A program made the position numbers and the translations under genes. The notes under the pieces are model-generated. The model was given only the letters and a program-made list of their open reading frames with translations, was not told where the DNA came from and made no database searches. Below are positions 28,825 through 35,964 of a stretch of DNA of 64,000 bases, piece by piece; the first letter of the stretch is position 1; each line of letters begins with the position of its first letter. The stretch spans positions 57,022 through 121,021 of the forward strand of contig NZ_JAIZDA010000013.1 in NCBI RefSeq assembly GCF_020404405.1. Direction: 5' to 3'. Source of the stretch: Novosphingobium sp. FKTRR1. Its GTDB lineage: Bacteria > Pseudomonadota > Alphaproteobacteria > Sphingomonadales > Sphingomonadaceae.

Positions 28825-29232
28825 ATGACCGAAGACGTTTTGCGCGGAGAATGCTACTGCCGCGCCGTCGGGTACAGTGTGCCCGACCGCTTTGCCTACG
28901 CATTGATCTGCCATTGCCATGACTGCCAGCGCACCACCGGATCGGCGTTCAAGCCCTTCGCCGGGATCGCCGCCGACGCCGTGAGCGTGGTGCGCGGGGC
29001 CGAACACGTCAGGCGGCTGGGCGATGCGGCGAATCACAACGCCTTTTGCGGCCAGTGCGGCTCGCAACTGTGGGCGATCGTGCGCGACGGCGCCTTTGCC
29101 CACGTCACGCTCGGCACCCTGACCAGCCCGCCGACGATCCGCCCGAGCGCGCACATTTTCGTGCGCAGCCAGGCGCCATGGCACGTGATCGCCGACGATT
29201 TGCCGCGCTATGAGGAATTTCCCGAGGGCTGA
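28825..29232 (+). CDS. GFA (CENP-V-like) family protein
   Basis: A 135-residue protein of the glutathione-dependent-formaldehyde-activating/CENP-V fold. Zinc-binding cysteines are in GECYCRAV near residue 10, ICHCHDCQR near 31, and FCGQCGSQ near 74. The catalytic role of this family is not settled. It may belong to the CoA-ligase/P450 transcription unit, 63 bases downstream of the P450 stop. The ATG at 28825 is chosen over a GTG seven codons earlier. Confidence 0.88.
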   Translation: MTEDVLRGECYCRAVGYSVPDRFAYALICHCHDCQRTTGSAFKPFAGIAADAVSVVRGAEHVRRLGDAANHNAFCGQCGSQLWAIVRDGAFAHVTLGTLTSPPTIRPSAHIFVRSQAPWHVIADDLPRYEEFPEG

Positions 29233-29263
29233 ACCGGCCGTTACGGCGATGACACGTGCCACC

Positions 29264-29292
29264 TTGACAAAATGAACCATATGGGTTATTCG
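29264..29292 (+). promoter_or_regulatory. Consensus-like sigma-70 promoter for the putative RNA
   Basis: A perfect -35 box ttgaca (29264-29269) and a -10-like ttattc or tattcg with 16- or 17-base spacing lie 31 bases after the GFA stop codon. No coding gene follows on this strand. Confidence 0.5.
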
Positions 29293-29297
29293 CGGCC

Positions 29298-29754
29298 CAT
29301 GGATCGGGTGCGGGGCCAAGGCCGGCTTCGCCCTGGCATCTCCGGCATGGCGGGCCAACCGCCATCCGGCGCGACCGGTGCGGGCGCGGGGTCAACGACA
29401 GGGGCGGTACCTCCCAGTCCTGGCCGGGCGACAACTGCGCCAGCGTAAGGGTTTGTGGACGCAGCGTGCGATACTTGCGCTGCCATCTGCCGGGCCGTAA
29501 GCGAGCCGCCGCCCGGCGGACGTGCCGTTTGCCCTTCTTCACAGGCCGAGCCGGGTTCGTCTGGAGCCATCCACCCCGGCCATTCGCCACAGAGCATGGC
29601 CCCCGCCCCGATGCCGTAAAGGCAAGCCCCGCGCCTCTCTCCGCAGGCGCCGCACCGGTCGCGCGATTCACCCGTTTGGTTCACCTGTCCTGATTTTGCG
29701 GGAGAGGTGCGTATTGATTCCACCCCGACCGCGTGCGCGCGGCCGGGTTTTTTT
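29298..29754 (+). ncRNA. Putative structured non-coding RNA, about 450 nt
   Basis: A gene-free stretch framed by a promoter-like sequence and a strong terminator. It can fold into: a stem 29342-29345/29347-29353 with 29359-29369; a 13-bp long-range helix 29370-29382 with 29651-29663; hairpins 29461-29466/29478-29483, 29489-29495/29511-29517, 29612-29615/29621-29624 and 29631-29636/29645-29650; and the terminator. A long-range helix closing a multi-hairpin core is typical of large structured RNAs. I see none of the conserved cores of RNase P RNA, tmRNA or SRP RNA. Candidate reading frames on both strands cross the terminator or have poor codon use. Confidence 0.4.
29724..29754 (+). terminator. 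Rho-independent terminator
   Basis: A G/C stem (29724-29733 with 29738-29747, one A/C mismatch) is followed by seven T. It is plus-strand only, so it must end a plus-strand transcript. Confidence 0.85.
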
Positions 29755-29759
29755 CGTGG

Positions 29760-29965
29760 GCGCGGGGTGTGGCCGCCACCCCCCTCCGCCACCCCCCTCA
29801 GTCAGCCTGCGGCTGCCACCTCGCCCAGAGGGGGAGAGTCTTGCAGCCAAGCGCGACTTGCTCCTCCCCCGTTCGGGGGAGGTTGGGTGGGGGTGCGCGG
29901 CGCTTGGAGGAGAGATCGTACGCCCTCCCCCAACCCCTCCCCACCGGGGAGGGGAGATACAAGGG
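29760..29965. repeat. Cluster of G/C-rich palindromic repeats
   Basis: The stretch before galU contains at least three hairpin-type units: one with 'ccccctc' and 'gagggggag' arms, one with 'cctcccccgttcgggggagg', and one with 'cccctccccaccggggagggg'. No gene. These look like REP-type elements shared with 22667 and 14929. Confidence 0.55.
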
Positions 29966-29972
29966 TGCGCGC

Positions 29973-30860
29973 TTATTCCGCCAGCAGGCGGCGCATGATC
30001 GCGCGCACGTCGTCGGCCATGTCTTCGCGTTCGAGCGCCATCGCCAGCGTCGCTTCGACAAAGCCGGCCTTGCTGCCGCAGTCAAAGCGGCGGCCCTTGA
30101 AGGTGACGGCGTGGAAGGCCTGTTCGCCGATCATGCGGGCCATCGCGTCGGTCAACTGGATCTCGCCGCCCGCGCCCTTGCCCTGCGTTTCCAGCGTGCG
30201 CATCACTTCGGGCTGAAGGATGTAGCGGCCCGAGATGATCAGGTTGCTGGGCGCTTCGGCGACCTTGGGCTTTTCGACAAGGCCGGTCACTTCGGTCAGG
30301 GTGTCCGAAATCCGCGCGCCCGGCGCGATCACGCCATAGCTCGACACTTCGTCCTGCGGCACTTCGAGCACCGAGATCAGGTTGCCGCCGACTTCGTTGT
30401 AAGCCTCGACCATCTGCTTGAGGCAACCCGGCTTGCCGACCATCATTTCGTCGGGCAGCAGGATGGCGAAGGGTTCTTCGCCGACCACCGCGCGCGCGCA
30501 CCACACCGCATGGCCAAGCCCGCCGGGGAACTGCTGGCGCACCGTCACCAGATTGCCCGGCGTGATGCGGGTCGGATCGAGCACCGACAAGTCCTTGCCG
30601 CGCGACGACATCGTCGCTTCGAGTTCGAACGCGGTGTCGAAATGTTCGACGATCGCGGTCTTGCCGCGCCCGGTGACGAAGATCAGCTCCTCGATCCCCG
30701 CCTCGCGCGCTTCATCGACCGCGTACTGGATCAACGGACGGTCGACGATCGGCAGCAGCTCCTTGGGCACCGCCTTGGTCGCGGGAAGAAATCGGGTGCC
30801 CTGTCCCGCAACGGGAAACACGGCCTTGCGAATGGGCTTGCGCTGAGCAGTCGTCGTCAT
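29973..30860 (-). CDS. galU: UTP-glucose-1-phosphate uridylyltransferase
   Basis: Makes UDP-glucose for envelope polysaccharides. The 295-residue protein starts with the nucleotidyltransferase signature AVFPVAGQGTRFLPATKAVPKE near residue 14, then VDRPLIQYAVDEA, ILLPDEMMV, and GLVEKP. ATG at 30860 fits the family start. It is divergent from murA with 120 bases between the starts, presumably holding both promoters. WecBC upstream in the window also use UDP-sugars. Confidence 0.96.
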   Translation of the reverse strand: MTTTAQRKPIRKAVFPVAGQGTRFLPATKAVPKELLPIVDRPLIQYAVDEAREAGIEELIFVTGRGKTAIVEHFDTAFELEATMSSRGKDLSVLDPTRITPGNLVTVRQQFPGGLGHAVWCARAVVGEEPFAILLPDEMMVGKPGCLKQMVEAYNEVGGNLISVLEVPQDEVSSYGVIAPGARISDTLTEVTGLVEKPKVAEAPSNLIISGRYILQPEVMRTLETQGKGAGGEIQLTDAMARMIGEQAFHAVTFKGRRFDCGSKAGFVEATLAMALEREDMADDVRAIMRRLLAE

Positions 30861-30980
30861 GAGTGTGCTTGTTCCCGATCTGTGTTGCAGTGGCGTTATG
30901 GCCGCTGAATTCCAATGCGCAACGGCCCTTTTGCCGCTGCAATATTGCGTGTCGGTTGAAACCCGGTAAACCGCTGGCCA

Positions 30981-32264
30981 ATGGACAAGATAATCATTCG
31001 CGGCGGAAAGCGTCTTTCCGGCACCGTTCCCGTCTCTGGCGCCAAGAATGCGGCGCTGACCCTGCTCCCTTGCGCGTTGTTGACCGACGAGCCGCTGACG
31101 CTGCGCAACCTGCCGCGGCTGGCCGACATCGACGGTTTCCAGCACCTGATGAACCAGTTCGGCATCTCGACCGCGATCGCGGGCGCGCGGCCGGAAGATT
31201 TCGGCCGGGTAATGACGCTGCAGGCGACGCGCCTGACCAGCACGGTCGCGCCCTATGATCTGGTGCGCAAGATGCGCGCCTCGATCCTGGTGCTCGGCCC
31301 CCTGCTCGCCCGTGCGGGTGAGGCGACCGTCTCGCTGCCCGGCGGCTGCGCCATCGGCAACCGCCCGATCGACCTGCACCTCAAAGTGCTGGAAGCGCTC
31401 GGCGCGCGAATCGAGCTGGCGGCGGGCTACGTCCGCGCGATCGCACCCGATGGCGGCTTGCCCGGCGGGCGCTATGCCTTCCCGATCGTGTCGGTCGGCG
31501 CCACCGAGAACGCGCTGATGGCCGCCGTGCTGGCGCGCGGCAAGACCACGCTGCACAACGCCGCGCGCGAACCCGAAATCGTCGACTTGTGCCAGATGCT
31601 GGTGGCGATGGGCGCGCAGATCGAAGGGATCGGCGGGTCGGACCTGACCATCCACGGCGTCGACCGGCTGCACGGCGCCACCTACATGGTCATGCCCGAC
31701 CGGATCGAGGCGGGTTCCTATGCCTGCGCCGCCGCGATCACCGGGGGCGAAGTGACGCTGGCCGGCGCGCGGATCGAGGAAATGGAAGCCACCGTGCAGG
31801 CGCTGCGCGATGCCGGGCTGCATGTCGAACCGGTCAAGGGCGGCATCCACGTCGCCGCCGATGGCCCGCTGCGCCCGGTCACGATCTCGACCGCGCCCTA
31901 TCCCGGCTTTGCCACCGACATGCAGGCACAGTTGATGGCGATGCTGTGTCTGGCCAAGGGATCTTCGGTGCTGACCGAAACGATCTTCGAAAACCGCTAT
32001 ATGCACGTGCCCGAACTCAACCGCATGGGCGCGCGGATCGAAACCTCGGGCCGCACCGCGATCGTCCACGGGGTCGAGCAATTGTCGGGCGCGCCGGTGA
32101 TGGCCACCGACTTGCGCGCTTCGATGAGTCTGGTGATCGCAGGGCTTGCCGCAGAAGGCGAAACCAGCGTCAGCCGTCTCTACCACCTCGATCGGGGTTA
32201 TGAACGGCTGGAAGAAAAGCTCGCGCTGCTCGGCGCCGATGTCGAGCGCGTCGGCAGCGATTGA
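30981..32264 (+). CDS. murA: UDP-N-acetylglucosamine 1-carboxyvinyltransferase
   Basis: First committed enzyme of peptidoglycan synthesis, adding enolpyruvate to UDP-GlcNAc. The 427-residue protein shows the start [35 protein letters not shown], and the loop [15 protein letters not shown], where the cysteine is the fosfomycin target (Cys115-equivalent), near residue 119. The C-terminal domain repeats the fold. Divergent from galU. Confidence 0.97.
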   Translation: MDKIIIRGGKRLSGTVPVSGAKNAALTLLPCALLTDEPLTLRNLPRLADIDGFQHLMNQFGISTAIAGARPEDFGRVMTLQATRLTSTVAPYDLVRKMRASILVLGPLLARAGEATVSLPGGCAIGNRPIDLHLKVLEALGARIELAAGYVRAIAPDGGLPGGRYAFPIVSVGATENALMAAVLARGKTTLHNAAREPEIVDLCQMLVAMGAQIEGIGGSDLTIHGVDRLHGATYMVMPDRIEAGSYACAAAITGGEVTLAGARIEEMEATVQALRDAGLHVEPVKGGIHVAADGPLRPVTISTAPYPGFATDMQAQLMAMLCLAKGSSVLTETIFENRYMHVPELNRMGARIETSGRTAIVHGVEQLSGAPVMATDLRASMSLVIAGLAAEGETSVSRLYHLDRGYERLEEKLALLGADVERVGSD

Positions 32265-32327
32265 CGGGCCGAACCGACGGCGGGGTGCACTGCTGGTGAA
32301 CCCCGCCTGACAGTCAGCGCCCGATCT

Positions 32328-32630
32328 TTAGCGGCAGCGCTTCTTGGCGGTCATCGTGCGGTCGACCGCGCGCCCGGCAAAGGCGCCTCCGACCGCGCCC
32401 GCCGCAATCCCGACCGGCCCGCCGATCAGGCCGTTGCCGATCAGTGCGCCCGCCGCGCCGCCCGCGATCAGCCCGGCCGTACCGCTGGAATGGCGGCAGC
32501 GGCGCACGGGCGCGCTGGCATAGTAGCGATGGCGGGCATGGGCCTGCGCCGATCCGGCAAGGCCGGGCAGCACCGCGGAAACCGGCAGCGCGGTGGCAAA
32601 AGCGGCAAGCGTGAGCATGGTGCGACGCAT
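32328..32630 (-). CDS. Glycine-zipper exported protein
   Basis: A 100-residue protein with a signal peptide (MLTLAAFATALPVSAVLPGLAGSAQA, about residues 5-30), then a basic linker and a glycine-zipper segment (AGLIAGGAAGALIGNGLIGG, about 52-71) likely to form a pair of membrane helices. It matches the 'glycine zipper 2TM' type. Role unknown; members often sit in the outer or inner membrane. Isolated minus-strand gene next to murA. Confidence 0.8.
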   Translation of the reverse strand: MRRTMLTLAAFATALPVSAVLPGLAGSAQAHARHRYYASAPVRRCRHSSGTAGLIAGGAAGALIGNGLIGGPVGIAAGAVGGAFAGRAVDRTMTAKKRCR

Positions 32631-32726
32631 CGATGAATCCCCAAAGGTTGTTGTGGTTGTTGGAACTTCGTGTGGCCTCCTATGGAGACCGCTCTACCAG
32701 AACCTTGGCTGAACCGGATCGCGGGT

Positions 32727-32990
32727 TCAGCCCTCGGCATCGGTGGATCGAAGCCCCCGTGCGGCGAACCGAGCCGCCAGCCACAGCCGCAGCGCGCCCG
32801 CCAATCCCGGCGGAGTCGGGCTGGCGATGCGCTCCACATCGATCCGCGCCACCAGCGCGTTGATCGGCACGCCTTCATCTTGCGCAGCAGTGCGCAGCAA
32901 GTCCCAGAACAGCGGCTCAAGGCTGATCGAGGTCTTGTGCCCGGCGATCTCGACCGAGCGTTTGACCGGCGGGTGATAGGGGGAGATCAT
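32727..32990 (-). CDS. Ribbon-helix-helix DNA-binding protein
   Basis: An 87-residue protein with a ribbon strand (RSVEIAGHKTSISLEPLFW) followed by two helices (DLLRTAAQDEGVPINALVARIDVE), the RHH-4-like domain common in alphaproteobacteria and sometimes repressors. The frame is open upstream past the phaB stop, but the ATG at 32990 matches the family start. Target genes are unknown. Confidence 0.75.
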   Translation of the reverse strand: MISPYHPPVKRSVEIAGHKTSISLEPLFWDLLRTAAQDEGVPINALVARIDVERIASPTPPGLAGALRLWLAARFAARGLRSTDAEG

Positions 32991-33061
32991 GTGCCCGACC
33001 CTGCCGCACGGCGCGGAGATGGGCAAGCGCGGTGTCTGCCGGGCTTGGGGTCCACCGCTCC

Positions 33062-33121
33062 GCTGGCAGGGCTGATGCTGGCCGAGCCGAAGCTGGCCGA
33101 GCCGATGCTGGCAGGGCCGAT
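33062..33121. repeat. Four-copy 15-base tandem repeat
   Basis: Four units of 15 bases start at 33062, 33077, 33092 and 33107 with two or three differences between them. In one minus-strand frame they encode repeated five-residue units rich in G, S, A and I/F. No recognised gene contains them, and they lie between the RHH start and the phaB stop. Confidence 0.6.
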
Positions 33122-33141
33122 GGCTACCGCTTTGCGGCACC

Positions 33142-33170
33142 GGCGGGCAGCGCGACGTTTGCTGCCCGCC
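33142..33170 (-). terminator. Hairpin after phaB
   Basis: Perfect 10-bp stem (33142-33151 with 33161-33170, 9-base loop) directly after the phaB stop. No T-run follows, so it may be a stabiliser or a Rho-associated end. Confidence 0.45.
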
Positions 33171-33178
33171 TGCCATCG

Positions 33179-33901
33179 TCAGTACATATGCTGGCCGCCG
33201 TTGACGCTCATGGTCGAGCCGGTGACGAAGCCTGCTTCTTCGGAAGTGAGGAAGGCGACCGCGCGGGCGATTTCGGCGGCCTGACCCAGCCGTCCGACCG
33301 GGATCTTGGCGACGATCTTTTCCAGCACCGGCGCGGGTACGGCGGCCACCATGTCGGTGTCGATATAGCCCGGCGCAATCGCGTTGACGGTAACGCCGAA
33401 CTTGGCGCCTTCCTGCGCCAGCGCCTTGGTAAAGCCGTGGATGCCCGACTTGGCGGCGGCATAATTGACCTGACCGTACTGACCGGCCTGGCCGTTGATC
33501 GAGCCGATGTTGACGATGCGGCCCCAGCCCCGTTCGCGCATACCGGGGAAGGTTGCCTTGGCCAGATTGAAGCACCCGCCAAGGTTGATGCGCATGACCT
33601 CGTTCCAGTCGTCGAAGCTCATCCGGTGGAGCACGCCGTCGCGGGTGATGCCGGCGTTGTTGACGACGATGTCGACCGGGCCAAGGTCGGCGGTGATTTG
33701 CGTGATCCCGGCGAGCGTGGCTTCATGATCGCCGACGTCCCAGCGATACGTGGGGATGCCGGTTGCTTCGGTGAAGGCCTTGGCCTTCGCCTCGTTCCCC
33801 GCATAGTTGGCCACGACCGTACGGCCTTGTGCCTGAAGCGCCAGACTGATGGCTTCCCCGATTCCACGGGTTCCGCCGGTAACCACTGCAACACGCCCCA
33901 T
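33179..33901 (-). CDS. phaB: Acetoacetyl-CoA reductase
   Basis: NADPH-dependent reduction of acetoacetyl-CoA to (R)-3-hydroxybutyryl-CoA in polyhydroxybutyrate synthesis; a short-chain dehydrogenase of 240 residues. Motifs: the cofactor loop TGGTRGIGEA near residue 11, NNAGITRDG near 87, NIGSINGQAGQYGQ with the catalytic serine near 138, and YAAAKSG with the tyrosine/lysine near 151. The C-terminal 'TVNAIAPGYIDTDM' is family-typical. The ATG at 33901 is preferred over a start 24 codons upstream. No phaA or phaC nearby. Confidence 0.92.
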   Translation of the reverse strand: MGRVAVVTGGTRGIGEAISLALQAQGRTVVANYAGNEAKAKAFTEATGIPTYRWDVGDHEATLAGITQITADLGPVDIVVNNAGITRDGVLHRMSFDDWNEVMRINLGGCFNLAKATFPGMRERGWGRIVNIGSINGQAGQYGQVNYAAAKSGIHGFTKALAQEGAKFGVTVNAIAPGYIDTDMVAAVPAPVLEKIVAKIPVGRLGQAAEIARAVAFLTSEEAGFVTGSTMSVNGGQHMY

Positions 33902-34096
33902 GCCACTGCCTCCCTCAAGCAATCCTCGGACGCTACGGTAGGGCGGCAAAACGCGGGCGACAAGCAAGACCATCGACCAAAGCGGACGAATAGCATTGCG
34001 AAATGGGCCAGACGGCGCAGACGCACGTCAGCACGAGCGCCGAACTGGCGGATTGTTCAGATGAAAAGCGAAAGCAGAGACCGCGAAGGTCGGCGA

Positions 34097-34897
34097 TCAG
34101 AAGCGGAACTGGGTTCCGACGTAGACCGCCTGATTGTCCTGCTTGCGATCGGTCAGCGGGTGCAGACGATCGCGGTCCGACGAATAGCGGACCCCGGCAG
34201 TGACATCGAGGTTGCGCGTCAGGCGGTAGCTGCCGCCCAGATCGAGCCGGTATTCACCCTGGCTTTCCAGCGTGCGCGGCGCGCGGCCAAGCCGTTCGCG
34301 CTCACCCAGTTCGACGCGCGGTGCCAGCGCAAACGAATCGGCGGGCGTGGTCGAGGTAGCGGCAAGACCGGCGGCTTTGCCGAAGCTGCGCAGATCGGGA
34401 ACGTCGAGCCGCTGGATTTCGCGCGGAAGCCCCGGCGATCCGGCGAAGTTCTGATACCCGCGCGACATGCCAAGGTTGAACACCAGCGGCGCGATTCGTT
34501 CCGGCGCGGCGCCCGGCGCGGCGGCGATTCCGCCATGCGCACCGTGAACGTCGATCACGCGGGTGTTGAAGTCGGCGATTCGCACCGCCACCGTCACCGC
34601 GCGATCGGGGCGCGTTTCGGTCCCGGCGGGGGTGAAGCGGAACAGGCGGGTGCCGCCCTGAATGCGCGCGGCAAACTGTGCGGCCAGACGCGGATCAACC
34701 GAAGCCGGGGTGAACGAGCCAACCCCGCCACGCGCCGCCAGACTGACCGCAGGCGCATGAAAACGGCTGGAAAAAGCGCTGCTGACGGTGGGTGCGACGA
34801 CCATGCCGAGCGCCACGGCAGCGGCCACCATGGCGGGCGCGCGCAAGCGACGGGCCAAGCCCCTCGATCCGCTCTGATCCGCCTTTGTGCCGCGCAT
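34097..34897 (-). CDS. Exported protein with barrel-like C-terminus, unknown
   Basis: A 266-residue protein (ATG at 34897; 34918 and 34984 are alternatives). A hydrophobic export segment lies near residues 18-40 (RAPAMVAAAVALGMVVAPTVSSA). The C-terminal third has alternating strands (GEYRLDLGGSYRLTRNLDV, AGVRYSSDRD) and ends YVGTQFRF, a terminal phenylalanine as in outer-membrane barrels. The whole looks like a small beta-barrel or porin-like protein preceded by a linker. No family recognised. No operon partner. Confidence 0.55.
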   Translation of the reverse strand: MRGTKADQSGSRGLARRLRAPAMVAAAVALGMVVAPTVSSAFSSRFHAPAVSLAARGGVGSFTPASVDPRLAAQFAARIQGGTRLFRFTPAGTETRPDRAVTVAVRIADFNTRVIDVHGAHGGIAAAPGAAPERIAPLVFNLGMSRGYQNFAGSPGLPREIQRLDVPDLRSFGKAAGLAATSTTPADSFALAPRVELGERERLGRAPRTLESQGEYRLDLGGSYRLTRNLDVTAGVRYSSDRDRLHPLTDRKQDNQAVYVGTQFRF

Positions 34898-35179
34898 GAC
34901 GCCGTACCGCCTTTCCATCTGAAACCGATTCGGGCAGCCCCAGCCACGCAAACCTGCGCCGCAAGAGGCTTTCCCACCGATCAATGTATAGGATGCCGAT
35001 TAACGGAATTCCACCCTGCACAAGGCGGCAGGTCAGTTCCTTTGTACGTGTTGCCGAATATCCACATCGGCCCCGAACGCTGCCCCAGACATGCCTCCCC
35101 AGAGATGCCACTCGGGCATTCAGCACGCATTCACCGTCTGGGCCGCTGTGATTGAGCGGCCCGGTCCGGATATTCCGGC

Positions 35180-35238
35180 CCGTCATTCTGGCCGGCCCGT
35201 CATTCTGGCCCCGTCATTCTGGCCCCGTCGTTCAGGCG
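35180..35238. repeat. Tandem 14-17-base repeat, intergenic
   Basis: Three near-perfect copies of ccgtcattctggcc start at 35180, 35197 and 35211, with a degenerate fourth at 35225. They sit upstream of the DUF3576 gene, in the otherwise featureless gap 34898-35288. Confidence 0.65.
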
Positions 35239-35288
35239 CCGCAACGCGCTTGCCGCGCGGCGCACGGCGGTGTTAGAGGCAAGTAATG

Positions 35289-35313
35289 GCTTGCAGGCAC
35301 CCTGCCTGCAAGC
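35289..35313. promoter_or_regulatory. Perfect hairpin in the leader of the DUF3576 gene
   Basis: An 11-bp perfect inverted repeat, gcttgcaggca-(3)-tgcctgcaagc, 70 bases before the GTG start. It may be an operator or a leader hairpin. Confidence 0.5.
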
Positions 35314-35382
35314 GCTCGCATAATTCCGTTGCGTCACGGTGGCAGCCCCTGCCCCGGAACGCCAGCAAGGACGACCATCGCC

Positions 35383-35880
35383 GTGACGACTAGCGCTCCC
35401 GACCGTGCCCCCCGCGCCCTTTCCCGCGTTTCGCTGCGTGCCGGGCGCGTGCCGTTCGGACGGCTGATTGCCGCGGTGGCCATCGTCGCGCTGGTCGGCG
35501 GCTGCGCCCACAAGCGCGCGCGCCCCACGCTGGACCTTGCCGCCAGCAAGGTGACCACGATCGGCGTCAATTCCTATCTGTGGCGCGCCAGCCTCGATAC
35601 GCTGTCGTTCATGCCGCTGCTGCAGGCCGACAGCAATGGCGGCGTGATCGTCACCGACTGGTACGCCAACCCCAAGAATCCGGGTGAGCGGATCAAGGTG
35701 ACCGTCTCGATCCTCGATCAGGACTTGCGCGCCGATGCGGTGCGGGTCGCCGCCAGCCGTCAGGTCGCCCAGGGCGCAGGCTGGGTCGATGCGCCGATCC
35801 AGGCCGCCACCGTGCAGAAACTGGAAGATATCATCCTGACCAAGGCGCGCGACTTGCGCCGTCAGACCATTCGCGGCTGA
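35383..35880 (+). CDS. DUF3576 lipoprotein
   Basis: A 165-residue outer-membrane-type lipoprotein of the DUF3576 family, widespread in alphaproteobacteria. The lipobox is VGGCAHK with the cysteine near residue 41, and family motifs are GVNSYLWRASLDTLSFMPL and GGVIVTDWYANP. The start is a GTG at 35383 with AAGGA 11 bases upstream; the TTG earlier gives an overlong leader. Role uncertain; it precedes leuS and lptE, which fits an envelope-assembly context. It may be cotranscribed with leuS, 84 bases downstream. Confidence 0.8.
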   Translation: MTTSAPDRAPRALSRVSLRAGRVPFGRLIAAVAIVALVGGCAHKRARPTLDLAASKVTTIGVNSYLWRASLDTLSFMPLLQADSNGGVIVTDWYANPKNPGERIKVTVSILDQDLRADAVRVAASRQVAQGAGWVDAPIQAATVQKLEDIILTKARDLRRQTIRG

Positions 35881-35964
35881 TCGTGCCCGAGCGGGCCGGT
35901 TTAGCATGACCGGCCCTGCTCCACACGGTTGCGCGCCGCGCTGCCTCTCCCTAGAGGTGGCCGC

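Noticed and set aside
27097..29358. A 753-codon minus-strand frame
   Set aside because: It is antisense to the CoA ligase, P450 and GFA genes and has no recognisable domain.
29298..29754. RNase P RNA, tmRNA or SRP RNA
   Set aside because: The conserved RNase P core (ggaaagtcc-type), a tmRNA tag or T-loop, and the SRP tetraloop motif were looked for on both strands and not found. One minus-strand stretch only loosely resembled the RNase P 3' end.
29286..29792. A 168-codon minus-strand frame with several cysteines
   Set aside because: It covers the plus-strand terminator, uses codons rare in the neighbours, and has no homologous motif; the region fits a structured RNA better.
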